Assembly (NCBI GenBank): GCA_949752795.1 | Contig: OX457065.1 | Span: 3,710,501-3,774,500, forward strand | Length of the DNA: 64,000 bases | Reading direction: 5' to 3' | From: Hyperoodon ampullatus | Lineage: Eukaryota; Chordata; Mammalia; Artiodactyla; Ziphiidae | Shown: piece by piece, positions 56,811 through 64,000 of the stretch | Position numbering within the stretch: the first letter of the stretch is position 1 | Layout: every line of letters begins with the position of its first letter | Made by a program: the position numbers and the translations under genes | Notes under the pieces: model-generated | Seen by the model: only the letters and a program-made list of their open reading frames with translations | Database searches by the model: none | Told to the model about the DNA's origin: nothing

Positions 56811-57254
56811 TGTCTTTCTAGAGAAATGCTTTATTTTTTTCCTCAAAATGTTATAAAAGTTATTTCTCCTAAATATCTGCAGTGCATAGGGCTTTATAAA
56901 TGTATCCAGTAATGGATAAAATCTAGTTTTAACACTGATCCACTCTTCCTGACATTTCTTTAATTCTCATCATTTTTCCTTTTCTTTCCTGACTTTAGCT
57001 CTTTGTTCTAGTCTTCTGCCACCACTAAGTGTTACCTGGGAAAGCAGGTCCAGCTGTGTCACCCTGAGACGGCCTGCACTGACCTGCTCTCCCCCCACAG
57101 CGTCAGGCAGCATCTGGGACCTGACTGAGGGCAACGAGGGGCCTGCAGAGAAGGGGCCCGAGTCTGCAACAGCACGACTGTTGGACGCAGGAGGGATCTA
57201 TCCGGGAGCAAGGTCTGGGGTACGGCTGAGCCACTGAGGAGGTGACCACTCACA
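56811..57254 (-). other. XPC: XPC 3' UTR (possible)
   Basis: The minus strand downstream of the XPC stop contains AATAAA (56830-56835 on the plus strand as tttatt), which would give a 3' UTR of about 430 nt. A further candidate lies beyond. Not certain which is used. Confidence 0.45.
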
Positions 57255-63782
<6,528 letters not shown>

Positions 63783-64000
63783 CTGCAGAGGCCGAGAGAC
63801 GATGTTGGGCGTGGTGTTCGGAGAGGGAGGGAGGTGGGCGGCGACCCCCAAACTTGCCCAGGTAACTGACGGTGCCGTGGGGCTTTCGGGGCCCCAGGGC
63901 CGCCGCACCACGCTGTGACCTGGCGTTCTGTCCCACAGGTTTAGGTGCCTCGGAAGCTCCGCAGGGGCCGGTAATCCTGCGGCTCGCAGCAACGGAAAAG
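63783..64000 (-). other. XPC: XPC intron 9 (partial)
   Basis: Intron sequence to the window edge. The large exon 9 lies beyond it. Confidence 0.85.

Overview
The window is mammalian nuclear DNA, almost certainly cetacean. The organism call rests on about fifteen young tRNA-derived SINEs of the CHR type (CHR SINEs occur in whales, hippos and ruminants), most flanked by clear target-site duplications, and on L1 elements. No bovine BovB-type repeat was recognised. Gene order and exon structure match the human 3p25 block CHCHD4 - TMEM43 - XPC. There is no prokaryotic, plasmid or CRISPR content. Most long open frames here are translated SINE/L1 sequence or GC-rich intron.

Layout. 1-24.5 kb is gene-poor flank downstream of CHCHD4. 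It holds a decayed vomeronasal type-1 receptor pseudogene (about 1.8-2.6 kb), layers of old L1, CHR SINEs, a small Tc1/mariner-type MITE (9.55-9.80 kb) and a nearly full-length antisense L1 (16.3-22.9 kb). 24.56-31.60 kb is CHCHD4 (MIA40) on the minus strand: three coding exons, 135 aa. 31.6-32.1 kb is a CpG-rich divergent promoter shared with TMEM43, carrying three copies of an ACTACATTTCCCAG (ZNF143-type) motif and an NRF1-like site. 32.1-54.1 kb is TMEM43 (LUMA) on the plus strand: 12 coding exons, 400 aa, same length as human. Its 11.9-kb intron 1 contains an old L1 split by an antisense, broken, class-I-like endogenous provirus (35.465-43.123 kb) that has itself received SINEs. 57.25-64 kb is the 3' half of XPC on the minus strand (exons 10-16, last 313 residues), tail-to-tail with TMEM43; upstream exons lie outside the window.

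Function. CHCHD4 drives oxidative folding in the mitochondrial intermembrane space, TMEM43 is a nuclear-envelope/ER membrane protein, and XPC is the damage sensor of global-genome nucleotide excision repair. They are neighbours rather than a pathway. The only obvious regulatory coupling is the CHCHD4/TMEM43 divergent promoter.

All splice sites named were read by eye (GT-AG, phase-consistent). Repeat family names are from pattern recognition and are given only as far as I can support them. I found no convincing new biological system. The most worthwhile items are the triple-motif promoter, a SINE copy that appears to carry a 3' transduction, the unexplained AT-rich block inside the provirus, and a duplicated splice-donor segment in XPC intron 12.
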